Source: Helicobacter jaachi
GTDB lineage: Bacteria; Campylobacterota; Campylobacteria; Campylobacterales; Helicobacteraceae
DNA: 64,000 nucleotides
Direction: 5' to 3'
Assembly: GCF_000763135.2 (NCBI RefSeq)
Contig: NZ_JRPR02000001.1
Coordinates: forward strand, 124,001 to 188,000
In this document: positions 1-9,901 of the stretch, piece by piece
Layout of the letters: each line of letters opens with the position of its first letter
How positions within the stretch are numbered: position 1 is the first letter of the stretch
Notes under the pieces: model-generated
Seen by the model: the letters and a program-made list of their open reading frames with translations, nothing else
Told to the model about the DNA's origin: nothing
The model's database searches: none
Translations under genes and position numbers: made by a program

Positions 1-2367
1 GGCAGGTATTCACTATTAAGTTGATACATTTCTTGCCCATCTTGGGTGGTATCACCAGTTGGCGGAATACCCCATAAAATATTATTAAATCCTGTGCGCT
101 TCGCTCTGCCTGTGTATTTTATAAGTGTGCCTATCGCCAGTTTGGCATTAAAAAAGCGCGCACCAGCATCAAGCGTGCCATAATCTTGTGGTAGCTCTGA
201 AAAAGGTGTTTGCCCTGTAGATAAAGAGCCTCCGGGTCCAGAGCTGTGAGCATTTGCCTCTGTGGCGGAGCGCATTCTATCTGTATCTTGGTGTGTATAA
301 TTAAGCCGCACAAAGAAAATACGCGCATCATAGGAAGCTTCAAGCTCCACACCCTTAAATGTTGCCTTGCCATTAAGTGGCAACAATATCCACGAATCTG
401 AGCTTTGCGCGTATTTAATATAATTATCATATATGTAATTATCTATTTGGCTGTGATAGTATGTGAGTTTAAAACCAAAGGTATCATTAGGTGTAAAAAG
501 TGCGCGTTTAAAGCTATTAAAGCCAATTTGATAGGTGGTTGCAGATTCTGGCTTGAGATTTGTATTGATGTTTTGATAAAGTGATGGCCAGCTTGGGTCA
601 CTATCTGCGTAAGTTGCTGAATAAAACATTTCCTGCGGGGTTGGGATTCTATGTGTGCGCGATAGGCTAACAAAGGGGCTAAAAAGCTCATCTAATGATA
701 GACTAAGCATACTTGATATATTAAATGCATTGCCTTTTTTGCTAAAAAATCCCGCCTCTTTTGGCGAGCAGTAGGCATTAGCCTCCTCACAAGGAGCTTT
801 TCTGTCTGTGCTAATTTCATAAGAGAGGTAATTTGCATTCACATTAATCCCTACAATTCCATAATTTAGCTCATTATCAAGATAAATGGTTGTAAGTTTT
901 TGCCTACCCTCTGGAGAGAATCCAAAGCGGAAGTAATAATCCATATCAATGGGTCCATTTGGCGTCTCTGGTGGATAAATAATGTCCCCAAACTCATCGC
1001 GCACAAACTCATCAAAATATCTTGTGTAATTATTGTTTAAAAAATTCACCCCCAAAGTGCTGCTAAAATTTGTTTTTGGTGAAAATGTTAAAAATATCGT
1101 ATTATGCACATCAAGGTTGAGTGCAGTATTTTTAGTCCTGCCATTGAGTTTCCCAATAGGGAAGCTCATCACGCGTGCATTTTTCCCATAAATTTGCTCA
1201 TTATTAGTGCGCGCCGCTAAAATATTAAAATCAATAAAGGGCAAATTGGGCTTAAAGCGGTAGCTGATTTGGCTTGTTTGGGATTGTGTGTTACGCCCAG
1301 CGAGCGTATTATCATAGGTGCGATATTGAGCCAAAATAGAGTGCGCACCATTTTCAAATTCTAGTTTGAGGAGCTGATTTTTAGGCTTTTGTGTGAGATT
1401 TATGGGGTCAAAGGCGGCATTACTGCTTTGGCTAATGGTATTGTGCGAGCCACCAATTTTATAATCTTGTGAAGTTTTGCGCCCACTATATGCCGCAAGC
1501 AAGCCAATATAGCCCTTTTCAAGCTTAACTTTTGTAGACACCGCACCCATGTAGCTATATCCTAGCGCATTTGAGCCATACGAGCCGCGTGCTAGCACAC
1601 CATAAGATTCTCCCTCCATAACGACATCATTTACGCCAATGGTGCGTAAATTCGCGCTTCCCATAAGTGCATTGCCATTGCCACCGCTAAATGTGCCGCG
1701 CTGCATATCTATACCTACAAGCAAATTTTGGTCAATAGTTGCGCCAAAACCTGAAGTTGCTTGAATGCGCCCGCCCGCATTATCAGCACACCAATCGCCA
1801 AGAGGGTGACACCACGAGCCTTGCGTCTCGCTTGTGCCATAAAAGGTTTGTGGCACGCCATCTACCATGGTATTTACCCGCCCAAAGCCGCTCATTCCAC
1901 GAATATTAACCGAAATAGTGCCTTGCGATGGGTCTGCTTGCGTGTAGCCGCCCGGAATACTGCGTATGATATTATCAATATTTTGTGTCGAGCCACTTAT
2001 ACCCTCGCGAGTGCTTACCGCACCGGGCGTGGTAAAGGGCTTTTGCTCATTTTTGATTTGCTGCCCAGAAATATCAATGCTGCCAAAGCTTAATTCATCA
2101 TCATTATTATTTTGTGCATTTTGTGTGGAGGTGGATTCTGTGCTAGATTCTGTATTTTTAGAATCTAGTGCATTTATAGAATCTGCGCTATTTACTTGCG
2201 TTTGCGGGGGGGGGGGTGCTAGTTGTAGAATCCTGCGTGTCTTGTGCAGCGTAATGCTGTGGCGTGAAATCCTGCGCGATAGAATCTACACAAAGCGCGC
2301 TACTAGCTAGCAAGAGCAAGGACAAATTGAGGAGCAAATTTCTAGCAGATATAAAATCCATTTTCAT
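1..2367 (-). CDS. TonB-dependent outer-membrane receptor, 3' end outside window, phase-OFF
   Basis: Outer-membrane receptor for TonB-driven uptake, probably of an iron chelate; the substrate cannot be read. The ATG at 2367 has AAAGG upstream and is followed by a hydrophobic signal peptide (LLLNLSLLLLASSALC). After a Ser/Asn-rich linker, the plug domain is clear (IRGMSGFGRVN, then VDGVPQTFYG), and barrel sequence continues without a stop to position 1. The frame breaks at about codon 51: a run of 11 C on the coding strand (2206-2216) leads to TAG five codons later. A run of 10 or 13 C would join the signal peptide to the receptor; 12 C also hits a stop. I therefore read it as an intact phase-variable gene in the OFF state, not a decayed pseudogene. 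It diverges from flavodoxin. Family call is firm, substrate unknown. Confidence 0.9.
2206..2216 (-). repeat. C11 homopolymer (phase-variation tract)
   Basis: Eleven G on the + strand, C11 on the coding strand, about 150 bases inside the TonB-dependent receptor gene. At this length the downstream receptor frame is out of register with the start codon. Loss of one base or gain of two restores it. Tracts of this length are typical slipped-strand mispairing sites in Helicobacter and Campylobacter surface genes. Confidence 0.9.
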
Positions 2368-2539
2368 TATTTACCTTTTGTTGAAAAATATTGTTATTTT
2401 ATAGCCGCTATAAACTTAATATATCATAAAAATCACTCTTATTTTATCATACAAAAAAATTATGCAAAAAAGTTTTACTTTTTATTATCTTTTATGCTAT
2501 AAGCTAAAAATTTTATATTTTAATCGTAAGGAGTGTATT

Positions 2540-3037
2540 ATGAAAAAAGTTGGTTTGTTCTATGGTAGCGATGGCGGCACAACGCAGGAGATTTCGCAGA
2601 GGATTGCGGATAAAATAGGGGATTGCCAAGTGTTTGATGTCGCCTCTTGCAAAGTGGAGGATTTAGCGGGGTTTGAAAATCTTATCCTTGCCACGCCTAC
2701 TTATGGTGCTGGTGATTTGCAAGATGATTGGGATACATTTTTATCAAAAGCTGGTGAGGGTGCGTTCGCGGGGAAAACTATCGCTCTTGTGGGCTTAGGC
2801 GACCAAGACATTTATGCTGATACTTTTTGTAACGGCATAGGGCATATTTATGAAGTGGCTTCAAAGCAAGGCAAAATCATAGGACAGACTTCAACAGATG
2901 GCTACACTTTCGATGACAGCACGGCTGTGGTAGATGGCAAGTTTGTGGGGCTTGTGATTGATGAGGTAAATCAAGAAGATTTGAGCAATGATAGAATTAA
3001 TGCATGGGTGGATACGATAAAGGGCGCATTCGCGTAA
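2540..3037 (+). CDS. fldA: Flavodoxin
   Basis: Small FMN electron carrier, 165 residues, like the essential Helicobacter flavodoxin that accepts electrons from pyruvate:ferredoxin/flavodoxin oxidoreductase. The FMN phosphate loop is GSDGGTTQ near residue 9. The isoalloxazine loops are PTYGAGDLQDDW (about 55-66) and GLGDQDIYADTFCNG (about 87-101). The C-terminal half (DGKFVGLVIDE) is strongly flavodoxin-like. I chose ATG 2540 because AAGGAG sits at 2528-2533; an upstream in-frame ATG at 2462 has no ribosome site and would add 26 odd residues. It stands alone, diverging from the receptor, and is followed by two inverted AGAWTCT pairs that could end the transcript. Confidence 0.95.
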   Translation: MKKVGLFYGSDGGTTQEISQRIADKIGDCQVFDVASCKVEDLAGFENLILATPTYGAGDLQDDWDTFLSKAGEGAFAGKTIALVGLGDQDIYADTFCNGIGHIYEVASKQGKIIGQTSTDGYTFDDSTAVVDGKFVGLVIDEVNQEDLSNDRINAWVDTIKGAFA

Positions 3038-3062
3038 GTCTCCAACTTGCAAGAGCATTGCT

Positions 3063-3084
3063 TAGAATCTGGCGCTAGATTCTA
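3063..3084. terminator. Inverted AGAWTCT pair, candidate terminator
   Basis: TAGAATCT and AGATTCTA are separated by GGCGCT, giving an 8-bp stem 25 bases after the fldA stop. There is no T run, so termination is inferred from position and from similar pairs elsewhere in the window. Confidence 0.45.
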
Positions 3085-3246
3085 TAAATCTGCGCTGTTG
3101 CTTTGTCTCAAAGAAACTTCGTTTTGTTAGCGCAAGAGCCGCGCGCATCTTACACAAATGAGCAAAGCCCATTTGTGCGCCTAAAGTATAAAGTTATAGC
3201 TGCTTTAAGCATCTATCAACTTATTTTTTGAGGCTAGATTCTATAA
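3076..3246 (-). repeat. Dispersed intergenic repeat, copy 1 (inverted, diverged)
   Basis: Read on the - strand, the right half (about 3180-3246) matches the shared core TAGAATCTAGCCTC, then GTTGATAGATGCTTAAAGC, then the TATAACTTTATACTTT region. The left half is a diverged form of the arm with GCGCGGCTC and TTGCTAACAAAACG-like sequence. It fills the convergent gap between fldA and azlD. Confidence 0.75.
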
Positions 3247-3260
3247 TTACAGAATCTAGC
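3233..3260. terminator. Inverted AGAWTCT pair, candidate terminator
   Basis: GCTAGATTCT and AGAATCTAGC form a perfect 10-bp stem with an 8-base loop, just beyond the azlD stop on the opposite strand. It could serve the convergent fldA and azlD transcripts. Confidence 0.5.
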
Positions 3261-3297
3261 GCTTTATTAATTGCCAAAATAGCGCCAAAATCCGCAG

Positions 3298-3642
3298 CTA
3301 AAATCCACAAATATGTAAAATTCCACCATTTTGCACCAGTATCATATACGCTATCGTCCCGCACACAATGCTTAAGACTGCGATTTTAAACGCGATATGC
3401 ACAAGGCTCACCACCATAAACGCAATAAGCTCATTAAGCCCATAAGGTGAATGCGCTATATCCGTGTCTTTAAAGCAATACACAATGAGCATAGCCATAA
3501 TCGCACTAGGCAGGACTTTGCCCAAAAAGAGTATAGATTTTGGCGTGCTTTTAGCAAAGATAATAAAAGGCAAAAAGCGGCTTAGAAGTGTGTTTAAGCC
3601 AATCACAAGGATAAGCAGCGCGGAGTGGAGTTCAGGACTCAA
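3298..3642 (-). CDS. azlD: AzlD-family branched-chain amino acid exporter small subunit
   Basis: Small integral-membrane partner of AzlC in a branched-chain amino acid exporter; 114 residues with about four hydrophobic segments, the family's usual size. Typical AzlD sequence is NTLLSRFLPF near residue 17 and GKVLPSAIMAMLIVYCF near 41. The start is TTG at 3642, supported by GGAG seven bases upstream, giving an 11-base overlap with azlC and therefore likely translational coupling. It is the last gene of an argS-azlC-azlD run. Confidence 0.85.
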   Translation of the reverse strand: MSPELHSALLILVIGLNTLLSRFLPFIIFAKSTPKSILFLGKVLPSAIMAMLIVYCFKDTDIAHSPYGLNELIAFMVVSLVHIAFKIAVLSIVCGTIAYMILVQNGGILHICGF

Positions 3643-4336
3643 GGGCTTTCTCCATAGGTTTTCTGCATAGCATAAGTGAAAGGCAAATCCCTATAAGTGA
3701 GGGGATTAAGAAATGCTGCGCACCAAAGATATAGAGGCAAATAAGGCTCACACCAATGCCGATAAGCGCACTTTTGCGCATGGATTTCTTACGCCATTGC
3801 TCAATGAAAATTACAATAAAAATAGCTCCCATCATAAAATCAAGCCCTTGTGGATTAAAATCCACGCTACTACCCACCAGCGCGCCAAGCACACAGCCCA
3901 CTATCCAATAGATTTGATTGAGAAATGAGATGAAAAATTCAAAATATGATTTATTTATGCCTTGCTTTGGGGTTTTGAGATTAAGCAGAGCTAGCGTTTC
4001 ATCAGTAAGCGAATAAATCATATAATAGCGCAGTTTGCCCATTTGCTTAAAATGCTCTAGCATGCTAATGGAGTAAAAAATCTGCCGCGCATTAATCATA
4101 GAGACAATCACAAAGCTTTCCCATAGCCCAACGCCCCCTGCTATAAGCCCTACACTAATAAACTGCGTAGCCCCACCATAAATAATAATGGACATCATAA
4201 GCGCCCATAGCGCGCCATAGCCGGCTTCTTTTTGCAGTAAAATGCCAAATGCCATACCCATAAAAATATAGCCAAGCATAATAGGGATAGTGTGCGGAAA
4301 GGCGTCTTTGAGTGCGGGGAGGAGGTGTGAGCGCAT
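3632..4336 (-). CDS. azlC: AzlC-family branched-chain amino acid exporter large subunit
   Basis: Large inner-membrane subunit of an AzlCD exporter; 234 residues with several transmembrane helices. Hallmarks are PIMLGYIFMGMAFG (about 18-31) and IIYGGATQF (about 51-59), followed by NARQIFYSISMLEHF. In other bacteria AzlCD exports leucine, isoleucine and related compounds; the substrate here is not shown. Its ATG shares one base with the argS stop (TAATG), and its 3' end overlaps azlD by 11 bases, so the three genes look co-translated. Confidence 0.9.
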   Translation of the reverse strand: MRSHLLPALKDAFPHTIPIMLGYIFMGMAFGILLQKEAGYGALWALMMSIIIYGGATQFISVGLIAGGVGLWESFVIVSMINARQIFYSISMLEHFKQMGKLRYYMIYSLTDETLALLNLKTPKQGINKSYFEFFISFLNQIYWIVGCVLGALVGSSVDFNPQGLDFMMGAIFIVIFIEQWRKKSMRKSALIGIGVSLICLYIFGAQHFLIPSLIGICLSLMLCRKPMEKALES

Positions 4337-5925
4337 TACATTTTTGTCTTTGCTTTTATGCCAAGTAGCGCTAGCCCAAGGGTTAGGCTGTGGCTTACCA
4401 CCATAAGCACATAAAGCAGGCTCTTTTCATGTGGGGATTGCAAAATCTTATGGGCATTATAAAAGCTATGCAAGCAAGCGGCTAGGTGTTTTAGGTAATC
4501 ACAAATTTTTTGCATCTCCCTATCGCGGAATGCAGATTCTATAATATGCTCCACACATAGCGCCTCAAAGAGTAGGGCTTTGGCTTCAAGTGGTAGCTCA
4601 AGGGGGATTGTAGAGTGCTGCATATCTTGCATATTTACGCCCGCTTTATCAAAAATAGTGTGGATTCTAGCATTGGCATAATTAATATAATAAATAGGAT
4701 TACTCACATCTTGCTTTTTTAGCTCATTCACATCAAATTCAAGGTGTGTATCCGCCTTTTTGGAGAGGAAAATAAAGCGCACAGCGTCCGCGCCAATATC
4801 ATCTACAACATCTTTCATAAGGATAAAATTCCCTGTGCGCTTGCCCATTTTGTAGGGCTGCCCACCTCGAAGGAGGCTCACCATTTGCGAAAGCAGGATT
4901 TCAAGTTTTGTCTCATCATAGCCTAGAAAGTGTATAGCCGCCCTCACACGCTGCATATATCCATGATGGTCTGCACCCCAAATATTAATGTAGTGATTAA
5001 AGTGGCGCTTAAATTTATAGGCGTGATAAATAATATCGCCTGCCAAATATGTTGGCTCGCCGCTTTCGCGCACAATCACTCTGTCTTTTTCATCGCCATA
5101 GCGCGATGAGGCAAGCCATATTTTATTATCCTTTTCATAAACGCTCTTGCTAGATTCTAAAGCATTTAGCGTATCCTGCCAATGCTCATACATCGCCTTT
5201 TCACTCACAAAATTATCAAACTCAATGCCCACTTGCGCGAGATTATCTTTAATCTCTTGCAGCATAGCATTTTTGCCAAATTCAGCAAGCTTAGAGATAG
5301 AATCTGTATGCTTAAAAATATCTTTGCCAAAGTGTTTTTCGCACATAAGCGCAATGTCTATAATGTATTCGCCTCTGTAGCAGTCTTTGGGGTAGCTCAC
5401 CGCTTGCTTTAAAATATGCTCCTGCCCACTTAAGAAAATAGATAAGCCAAGATTATTAATCTGCGCGCCCGCGTCATTAATGTAGTATTCTCTGCAAATC
5501 TTATAGCCTAGAAATTCCCCCACACGCGCTAATACATCGCCATACACCGCACCTCTTGTATGTCCTATGTGCAGAGGACCTGTGGGATTAGCGCTCACAA
5601 ATTCAATGAGTATGCTTTCATCTTTTTGCGCATTTTTGTGTTTTTTTATGAGATTATGCGACATTTCTTGCAAAAATGGCGCTGCGAGCGTGAAATTGAC
5701 AAAGCCATTTAGCGCCTCGACCTTATCAAACTCGCTGTATTGAGCCAAATTGGTGGCAATCTCTTGGGCTATGGCGTGGGGATTAGCCCTTTTAATCTTT
5801 GCAAGGCTAAAGGCAAGTGGTGTGGCGATATGCCCTAAATCCTTGTTTTTGGGCTTCTCAAGCACGATGCTTGAAAAATCCACACTATAAAGGCGCGCAA
5901 GGAGGGATTTGATATGAGAATACAT
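4336..5925 (-). CDS. argS: Arginyl-tRNA synthetase
   Basis: Class I synthetase charging tRNA-Arg in the cytoplasm; 529 residues, normal for the group. The HIGH signature is HIGHTRGA near residue 120 within [14 protein letters not shown]. The second catalytic loop reads KMGKRTGN near 358, with Gly in place of the usual Ser of KMSK, a variation seen in some ArgRS. An all-helical anticodon-binding domain follows. The start ATG at 5925 overlaps the tatA stop by one base (TAATG) and the stop overlaps azlC in the same way. The tatA-argS pair matches H. pylori order as I remember it. Confidence 0.95.
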   Translation of the reverse strand: MYSHIKSLLARLYSVDFSSIVLEKPKNKDLGHIATPLAFSLAKIKRANPHAIAQEIATNLAQYSEFDKVEALNGFVNFTLAAPFLQEMSHNLIKKHKNAQKDESILIEFVSANPTGPLHIGHTRGAVYGDVLARVGEFLGYKICREYYINDAGAQINNLGLSIFLSGQEHILKQAVSYPKDCYRGEYIIDIALMCEKHFGKDIFKHTDSISKLAEFGKNAMLQEIKDNLAQVGIEFDNFVSEKAMYEHWQDTLNALESSKSVYEKDNKIWLASSRYGDEKDRVIVRESGEPTYLAGDIIYHAYKFKRHFNHYINIWGADHHGYMQRVRAAIHFLGYDETKLEILLSQMVSLLRGGQPYKMGKRTGNFILMKDVVDDIGADAVRFIFLSKKADTHLEFDVNELKKQDVSNPIYYINYANARIHTIFDKAGVNMQDMQHSTIPLELPLEAKALLFEALCVEHIIESAFRDREMQKICDYLKHLAACLHSFYNAHKILQSPHEKSLLYVLMVVSHSLTLGLALLGIKAKTKM

Positions 5926-6164
5926 TAATCTTGCTTTGTAGAATCTGCTTGTGGCTTTGCCTGCTCCGCGTGCGTTTGTTTGATTTGCGATGAGGCTTCA
6001 GGCTCTTTTTTTGCCTCTTCCTCATCATCTTCTTTGACCGCTTTTTTGAAATTTTTAATCCCGCTGCCTAAGCCCTTTGCAAGCTCTGGAATTTTTTTCC
6101 CACCAAAGAGGAGTAAAACCACCACAAGCACAATCACCCAATGCCAAACACTAAACGCTCCCAT
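5925..6164 (-). CDS. tatA: Sec-independent translocase protein TatA
   Basis: Pore-forming subunit of the twin-arginine translocase; 79 residues. One N-terminal transmembrane helix ([27 protein letters not shown]) contains the FGxKKxPEL hinge, followed by an amphipathic helix and an acidic, disordered tail ([13 protein letters not shown]). ATG 6164 has AAGGAG five to six bases upstream. Length and hinge fit TatA better than TatB. It sits between gmk and argS in a same-strand run. Confidence 0.93.
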   Translation of the reverse strand: MGAFSVWHWVIVLVVVLLLFGGKKIPELAKGLGSGIKNFKKAVKEDDEEEAKKEPEASSQIKQTHAEQAKPQADSTKQD

Positions 6165-6249
6165 ACATACTCCTTAATATTAAAACTTACAGGATTATAA
6201 TCCTCTTTTGTTTAAAACTTACTAACTTCTTGCGACTGCTCTTTGCGCG

Positions 6250-6858
6250 CTAGTCTTGCCATTTTTGGATAATAGGCGCAAAGCGCTCAAACTGCTGATG
6301 CTTTAAAGAGCGCGTAATAGCGATAAGCGCGTCCTTTGAAGCATTAATATCATCATTAATAATCACATAATCAAAATTCCCAATATGCTGCATTTCATTA
6401 TGTGCTTGAATGAGGCGAAACTCGATAGTTTGCGCATCATCAGTTTGTCTATCACTCAAGCGCTGGCGCAAAATATCTTTATTTTTGGTTGTGATAAACA
6501 CAGATTTTGCAAAATCGCCAAAATACTCCTTAATGCTCTTATGCCCCTGCACATCGACATCAAAAAGCACGATTTTATCATCTGCTAGCGCTTGTTTGAC
6601 AGGCTTTAAAGAAGTGCCATAATAATTAGTATGCACCTCTGCCCATTCAAGAAAAACATTATCCTTTATATCCTGCAAAAACTGCTCTTTACTCACAAAG
6701 TGATAATGCACGCCATCGCGCTCACCCTCGCGTATAGGGCGCGTTGTGGTAGAGATAGAGAAATACACTTCAGGCATAGTTTCTAATAAAGATTTGGTTA
6801 ATGTGCTTTTGCCGCAGCCGCTAGGACCGGAGATGATAAGCACCGCACCTTGCCTCAT
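6250..6858 (-). CDS. gmk: Guanylate kinase
   Basis: Phosphorylates GMP to GDP with ATP in purine nucleotide synthesis; 202 residues. The P-loop GPSGCGKST lies at about 11-19. The GMP-binding segment (TTRPIREGERDGVHYHF) begins near 38 and YGTSLKPV follows near 80. Its ATG overlaps the chePep stop by four bases (ATGA), so the two are probably translated together. Confidence 0.96.
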   Translation of the reverse strand: MRQGAVLIISGPSGCGKSTLTKSLLETMPEVYFSISTTTRPIREGERDGVHYHFVSKEQFLQDIKDNVFLEWAEVHTNYYGTSLKPVKQALADDKIVLFDVDVQGHKSIKEYFGDFAKSVFITTKNKDILRQRLSDRQTDDAQTIEFRLIQAHNEMQHIGNFDYVIINDDINASKDALIAITRSLKHQQFERFAPIIQKWQD

Positions 6859-9182
6859 TTGCTCTTATCCTTAAAGCTAATGTTTATGGTAACTTCAAGC
6901 CCATCGAGCATAGTTTTAATATTAGAGGAGCTAAGGCTTGCAATGCTGCTTTGCACGGAGTTTGCCACTACATTTTGCACAATCTCTTGAGCCTTGCTAT
7001 CTTGCGCGCTTGCTGGCTCTGGCGTTATAGAATCTATAGAATCTAGCGCCTCATTTATAGAATCTGGCTCTATATGTGCGGGTTCTTCTGTGTGTGTAGA
7101 TTCTGTAGCGTTCTGTGCAGATGGCGCAGATTCTGCAGGCAGGGCAATCTCCTCTCCCAAAGCCTGCGCGACATCAGGTTCTTTGAGCGAGGCAAAATCA
7201 TTCGCAGATTCTGTATTAGAATCTGCTTGCGGGCTAAGCGCGCTAAGGGCTTGTGTAACCTCGCTCACTTGCTGCTTATCAAGCACAGGCTCTTTGTGAG
7301 TATCATGCGCATGCTCAAGCAAATCATTTTCCAATAATCCCTCATGTGAAAAGTCCTCATCAAGCGGTATTTCCGCATGGTGTTCATTATGCTCATCATG
7401 TAGCTCGTGTGTTTCATCATGCGCTTCATGCGTGTCTTTGGTATTTATAGAATCTACGCTTGCCTCACTTTCATGGCTTAAACTATCTAGCTCGCTTAAA
7501 TCCCCTAAATCGCCCAAATCATCTATATCATCTACATTATCCATATCATCAAGGCTTGTTTCATTTTCGCTTGCCGCCTCGTGCGCTATTTGCTCATCGT
7601 GCATTGCTTGCGCGGGTTCTGTGGCTAGGCTTGCTTCCTTATGTGTTTCTTTAGATTCTATCGTGCTTTCTTGTATAGGCTCGTTTGTGTCTATCTCATC
7701 TAATACATCTGTTTTAGCACTTTGGGATACTTCTTTGGGCGCAGATTCTATCTTGTTGGCTGCTTCCTCGTGCGTGTCATCTTTAGCATCTTGCTCATTT
7801 TGGCTATCTTGCGCGCTAGATTCTGTGTCTTGTGTGCCCACATCTGCTAATGCGTCTAAATCGCCCAAATCCCCTAGCTCACCTAAATCTCCCAACTCAT
7901 CAAGGCTATCTAAATGCGCCAAATCCTCATCTTTATGCGCTTCATCTTTATTTGCATTAAGCTCATCTAAATGGCTCAAATCTCCTAAATCCCCCAAGTC
8001 GCCTAAATCATCTAAATTTATCTCATCATTTTGGGCTACTTCGTGCGTTTGTGCCGCTTCACTCTGCGCTTTAGAATCTGCTATCTCCGCTAGATTCTGT
8101 GTATTTTCTGTGCTTGCTGCCTCATCTGTGTCTTTATGCGCCTCATTTTCGTGCGTTTGCTCATGCGTTTGATTTGCCTCATCATGTGCCTCATCATTTG
8201 TTTTCTGGGCTTGCTTAGCATCTTGCTCATTTTGGCTATCTTGCGCGCTAGATTCTGTATGCTCCTCGCTTAAATCACCCAAATCCCCTAACTCGCCCAA
8301 ATCTCCCAAATCATCTAAATTATCTAGCATATCCTCGCTTATATCCCCTGCGTGAGCATCTTGGGGCATACCTTTCTCGCCGCTGTCGATTTCCTCGCTC
8401 AAGTGCGCTTCGTCCTCTGCCTTGCTTTGCGCCTCTTGCTCCTCGCCCTCTAACTTATCTGCTTGCTCATCTGCAAAGCCCTCAAGATTATCCAAATTGC
8501 TTAAATCAAGCTCTACATCTAAGTCTTTATCAAGCACGCTTTCATTTGCTGCCTCCGCGCTAGCAGCTGGTGTGTCTATCGCGTCTGTATGGGCGGGCTG
8601 CGTAGAATCTGTCTCTATAGAATCTACAGAATCTGCTCCTTGCGCATGGGCTGCTTGCGCTTCATCATGCGTTGGCTCTGGCACGCCTTGGGATTCATGT
8701 GTATCTTTTATATCCCCTGCCTCCTTTGGCTCTATATCATCTGCAAGTAAAGAATCTATATGGCTTAAATGCTCATCTAAATTATCAAGGCTAAGGTTAG
8801 GCGCGCTATCTGCCTCTAGTGTGTTTGTTTCATCTAGTGGGTGAGATTGTGCCGCGTGAGAGGCATTTCGCTGCAACTCGGCTGTAAAAATATCTAAGAT
8901 AGATGTGGGTAAAAAGGGCTTTTGCACATAATTATCAAAGCCCTCTATGCGCTCGCCTTGCTTATCGTAAATAAGGCATTTGCGCTTGCCCTTAAGCGCA
9001 TCAAGATAAGTTTGCTTATCAAGCAAAAGGCAATTATCATCAATAATCACATAATCATACTGCCCCAAATCTCCCATTTGAGAGGCTTCGCTAATGCTAG
9101 TTAGCTCTGCTCCTGCCTTTTTTGCCGTGATTTCTACGAGTTTTTGCACAATTTGGTTTGTGTTGATGAGCAGAAATTTCAT
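6855..9182 (-). CDS. chePep: ChePep-like polar chemotaxis regulator (poly-acidic repeat protein)
   Basis: About 775 residues. The N-terminal ~110 residues look like a degenerate response-regulator receiver (YDYVIIDD, then VQKPF). A long acidic region rich in Asp, Glu, Ala and His follows, with four blocks of DLGDLGELGDLGDL-type repeats (near 8340-8270, 8020-7970, 7900-7850 and 7530-7480). The protein ends in a conserved tail (SNIKTMLDGLEVTINISFKDK). This layout and the position upstream of gmk match H. pylori HP0322/ChePep, a cell-pole protein controlling flagellar rotation. ATG 9182 has GGGAG five bases upstream; an in-frame TTG four codons earlier is less likely. Repeat number and the AGAWTCT copies inside suggest length variation between strains. 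Confidence 0.85.
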   Translation of the reverse strand: MKFLLINTNQIVQKLVEITAKKAGAELTSISEASQMGDLGQYDYVIIDDNCLLLDKQTYLDALKGKRKCLIYDKQGERIEGFDNYVQKPFLPTSILDIFTAELQRNASHAAQSHPLDETNTLEADSAPNLSLDNLDEHLSHIDSLLADDIEPKEAGDIKDTHESQGVPEPTHDEAQAAHAQGADSVDSIETDSTQPAHTDAIDTPAASAEAANESVLDKDLDVELDLSNLDNLEGFADEQADKLEGEEQEAQSKAEDEAHLSEEIDSGEKGMPQDAHAGDISEDMLDNLDDLGDLGELGDLGDLSEEHTESSAQDSQNEQDAKQAQKTNDEAHDEANQTHEQTHENEAHKDTDEAASTENTQNLAEIADSKAQSEAAQTHEVAQNDEINLDDLGDLGDLGDLSHLDELNANKDEAHKDEDLAHLDSLDELGDLGELGDLGDLDALADVGTQDTESSAQDSQNEQDAKDDTHEEAANKIESAPKEVSQSAKTDVLDEIDTNEPIQESTIESKETHKEASLATEPAQAMHDEQIAHEAASENETSLDDMDNVDDIDDLGDLGDLSELDSLSHESEASVDSINTKDTHEAHDETHELHDEHNEHHAEIPLDEDFSHEGLLENDLLEHAHDTHKEPVLDKQQVSEVTQALSALSPQADSNTESANDFASLKEPDVAQALGEEIALPAESAPSAQNATESTHTEEPAHIEPDSINEALDSIDSITPEPASAQDSKAQEIVQNVVANSVQSSIASLSSSNIKTMLDGLEVTINISFKDKSK
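7783..8258 (-). repeat. Direct repeat pair within chePep
   Basis: The same 44-base string occurs at 7783-7826 and 8215-8258, 432 bases (144 codons) apart, encoding the peptide ESSAQDSQNEQDAK each time. It points to internal duplication of a repeat unit in the acidic region. Exact in-frame direct repeats of this kind can expand or delete by recombination. Confidence 0.85.
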
Positions 9183-9262
9183 ACAATCTCCCAATGTTTT
9201 ATTGCTTTTTTTATCTTAGTAATCTAAAATTATAGCTAAATCCGCGATACAAAAGGAATAAA

Positions 9263-9829
9263 ATGCGCAAAAAATATGCAAAATTATTTAGAATCTGCTT
9301 AGTTTTAGGGATATTTCATATATTTGCTAGCCTTGCCTATGGAGAAAGTAGCAAGCCTGCGGTTTTATATATGCTGCCATATGAGCAGACACAAGCCCTT
9401 AGCGCGCTTAAAGAGGCATTGCAACACGCAAAGAGTGAAATTAAAATTAGCATTTATAATTTCACGCATAGTGATATTGCAAAAGTGCTACGCGATAGTG
9501 CGGCAAGGGGCGTGAAAATTTCTATCATCTATGACAAAGAAAGCAATGAGCATAATAAAAAATCAACCATTGGCTATCTAGCAAAATATAATAACATCTC
9601 TGTATGCCTACTTAGCGGCATACGCGCGAAGAAAGGCGGTTACTATGGCATTATGCACCAAAAAATGGCAATTATTGATAAGCAAATCCTTATACTAGGC
9701 TCGGCAAATTGGACAAAAAATGCCTTTGAAAATAGCTTTGAAACATTGCTTGTAACTTATGATAGCGCGCTTATTGATAAAGCCTTGCAGGCTTATGAAA
9801 AAATGGCAAATACCTGCGCTAGGTTTTAG
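9263..9829 (+). CDS. nucT: NucT-like phospholipase D-family nuclease
   Basis: Exported nuclease with a single PLD half-site; 188 residues. An N-terminal signal or anchor helix (RICLVLGIFHIFASLAYG) is followed by the PLD fold. The HKD motif is HQKMAIIDKQILILGSANWT near residues 134-153 (His, Lys and Asp all present). It is the equivalent of H. pylori HP0323 NucT, a membrane-bound nuclease linked to nucleotide scavenging and DNA uptake. ATG 9263 follows AAAGGA. It diverges from chePep across 80 bases that must hold both promoters. Confidence 0.9.
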   Translation: MRKKYAKLFRICLVLGIFHIFASLAYGESSKPAVLYMLPYEQTQALSALKEALQHAKSEIKISIYNFTHSDIAKVLRDSAARGVKISIIYDKESNEHNKKSTIGYLAKYNNISVCLLSGIRAKKGGYYGIMHQKMAIIDKQILILGSANWTKNAFENSFETLLVTYDSALIDKALQAYEKMANTCARF

Positions 9830-9901
9830 TGCAAGGTAAGGCTAGATTCTATAAATGCGCGCATTGGCGAGCATTACGCCGCTAGATTGTAGGGCAGTGG
9901 G

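Noticed and set aside
1761-2310. Two + strand open frames over the receptor gene
   Set aside because: They are antisense to an intact TonB receptor frame and lack ribosome sites.
4336-5925. ArgS inactivated by KMGK instead of KMSK
   Set aside because: The lysines are kept, the gene is full length and variants of this loop occur in functional ArgRS.
7432-8172. Long Ser-rich open frame on the + strand opposite chePep
   Set aside because: It mirrors the repetitive acidic codons of chePep, has no ribosome site and no family resemblance.
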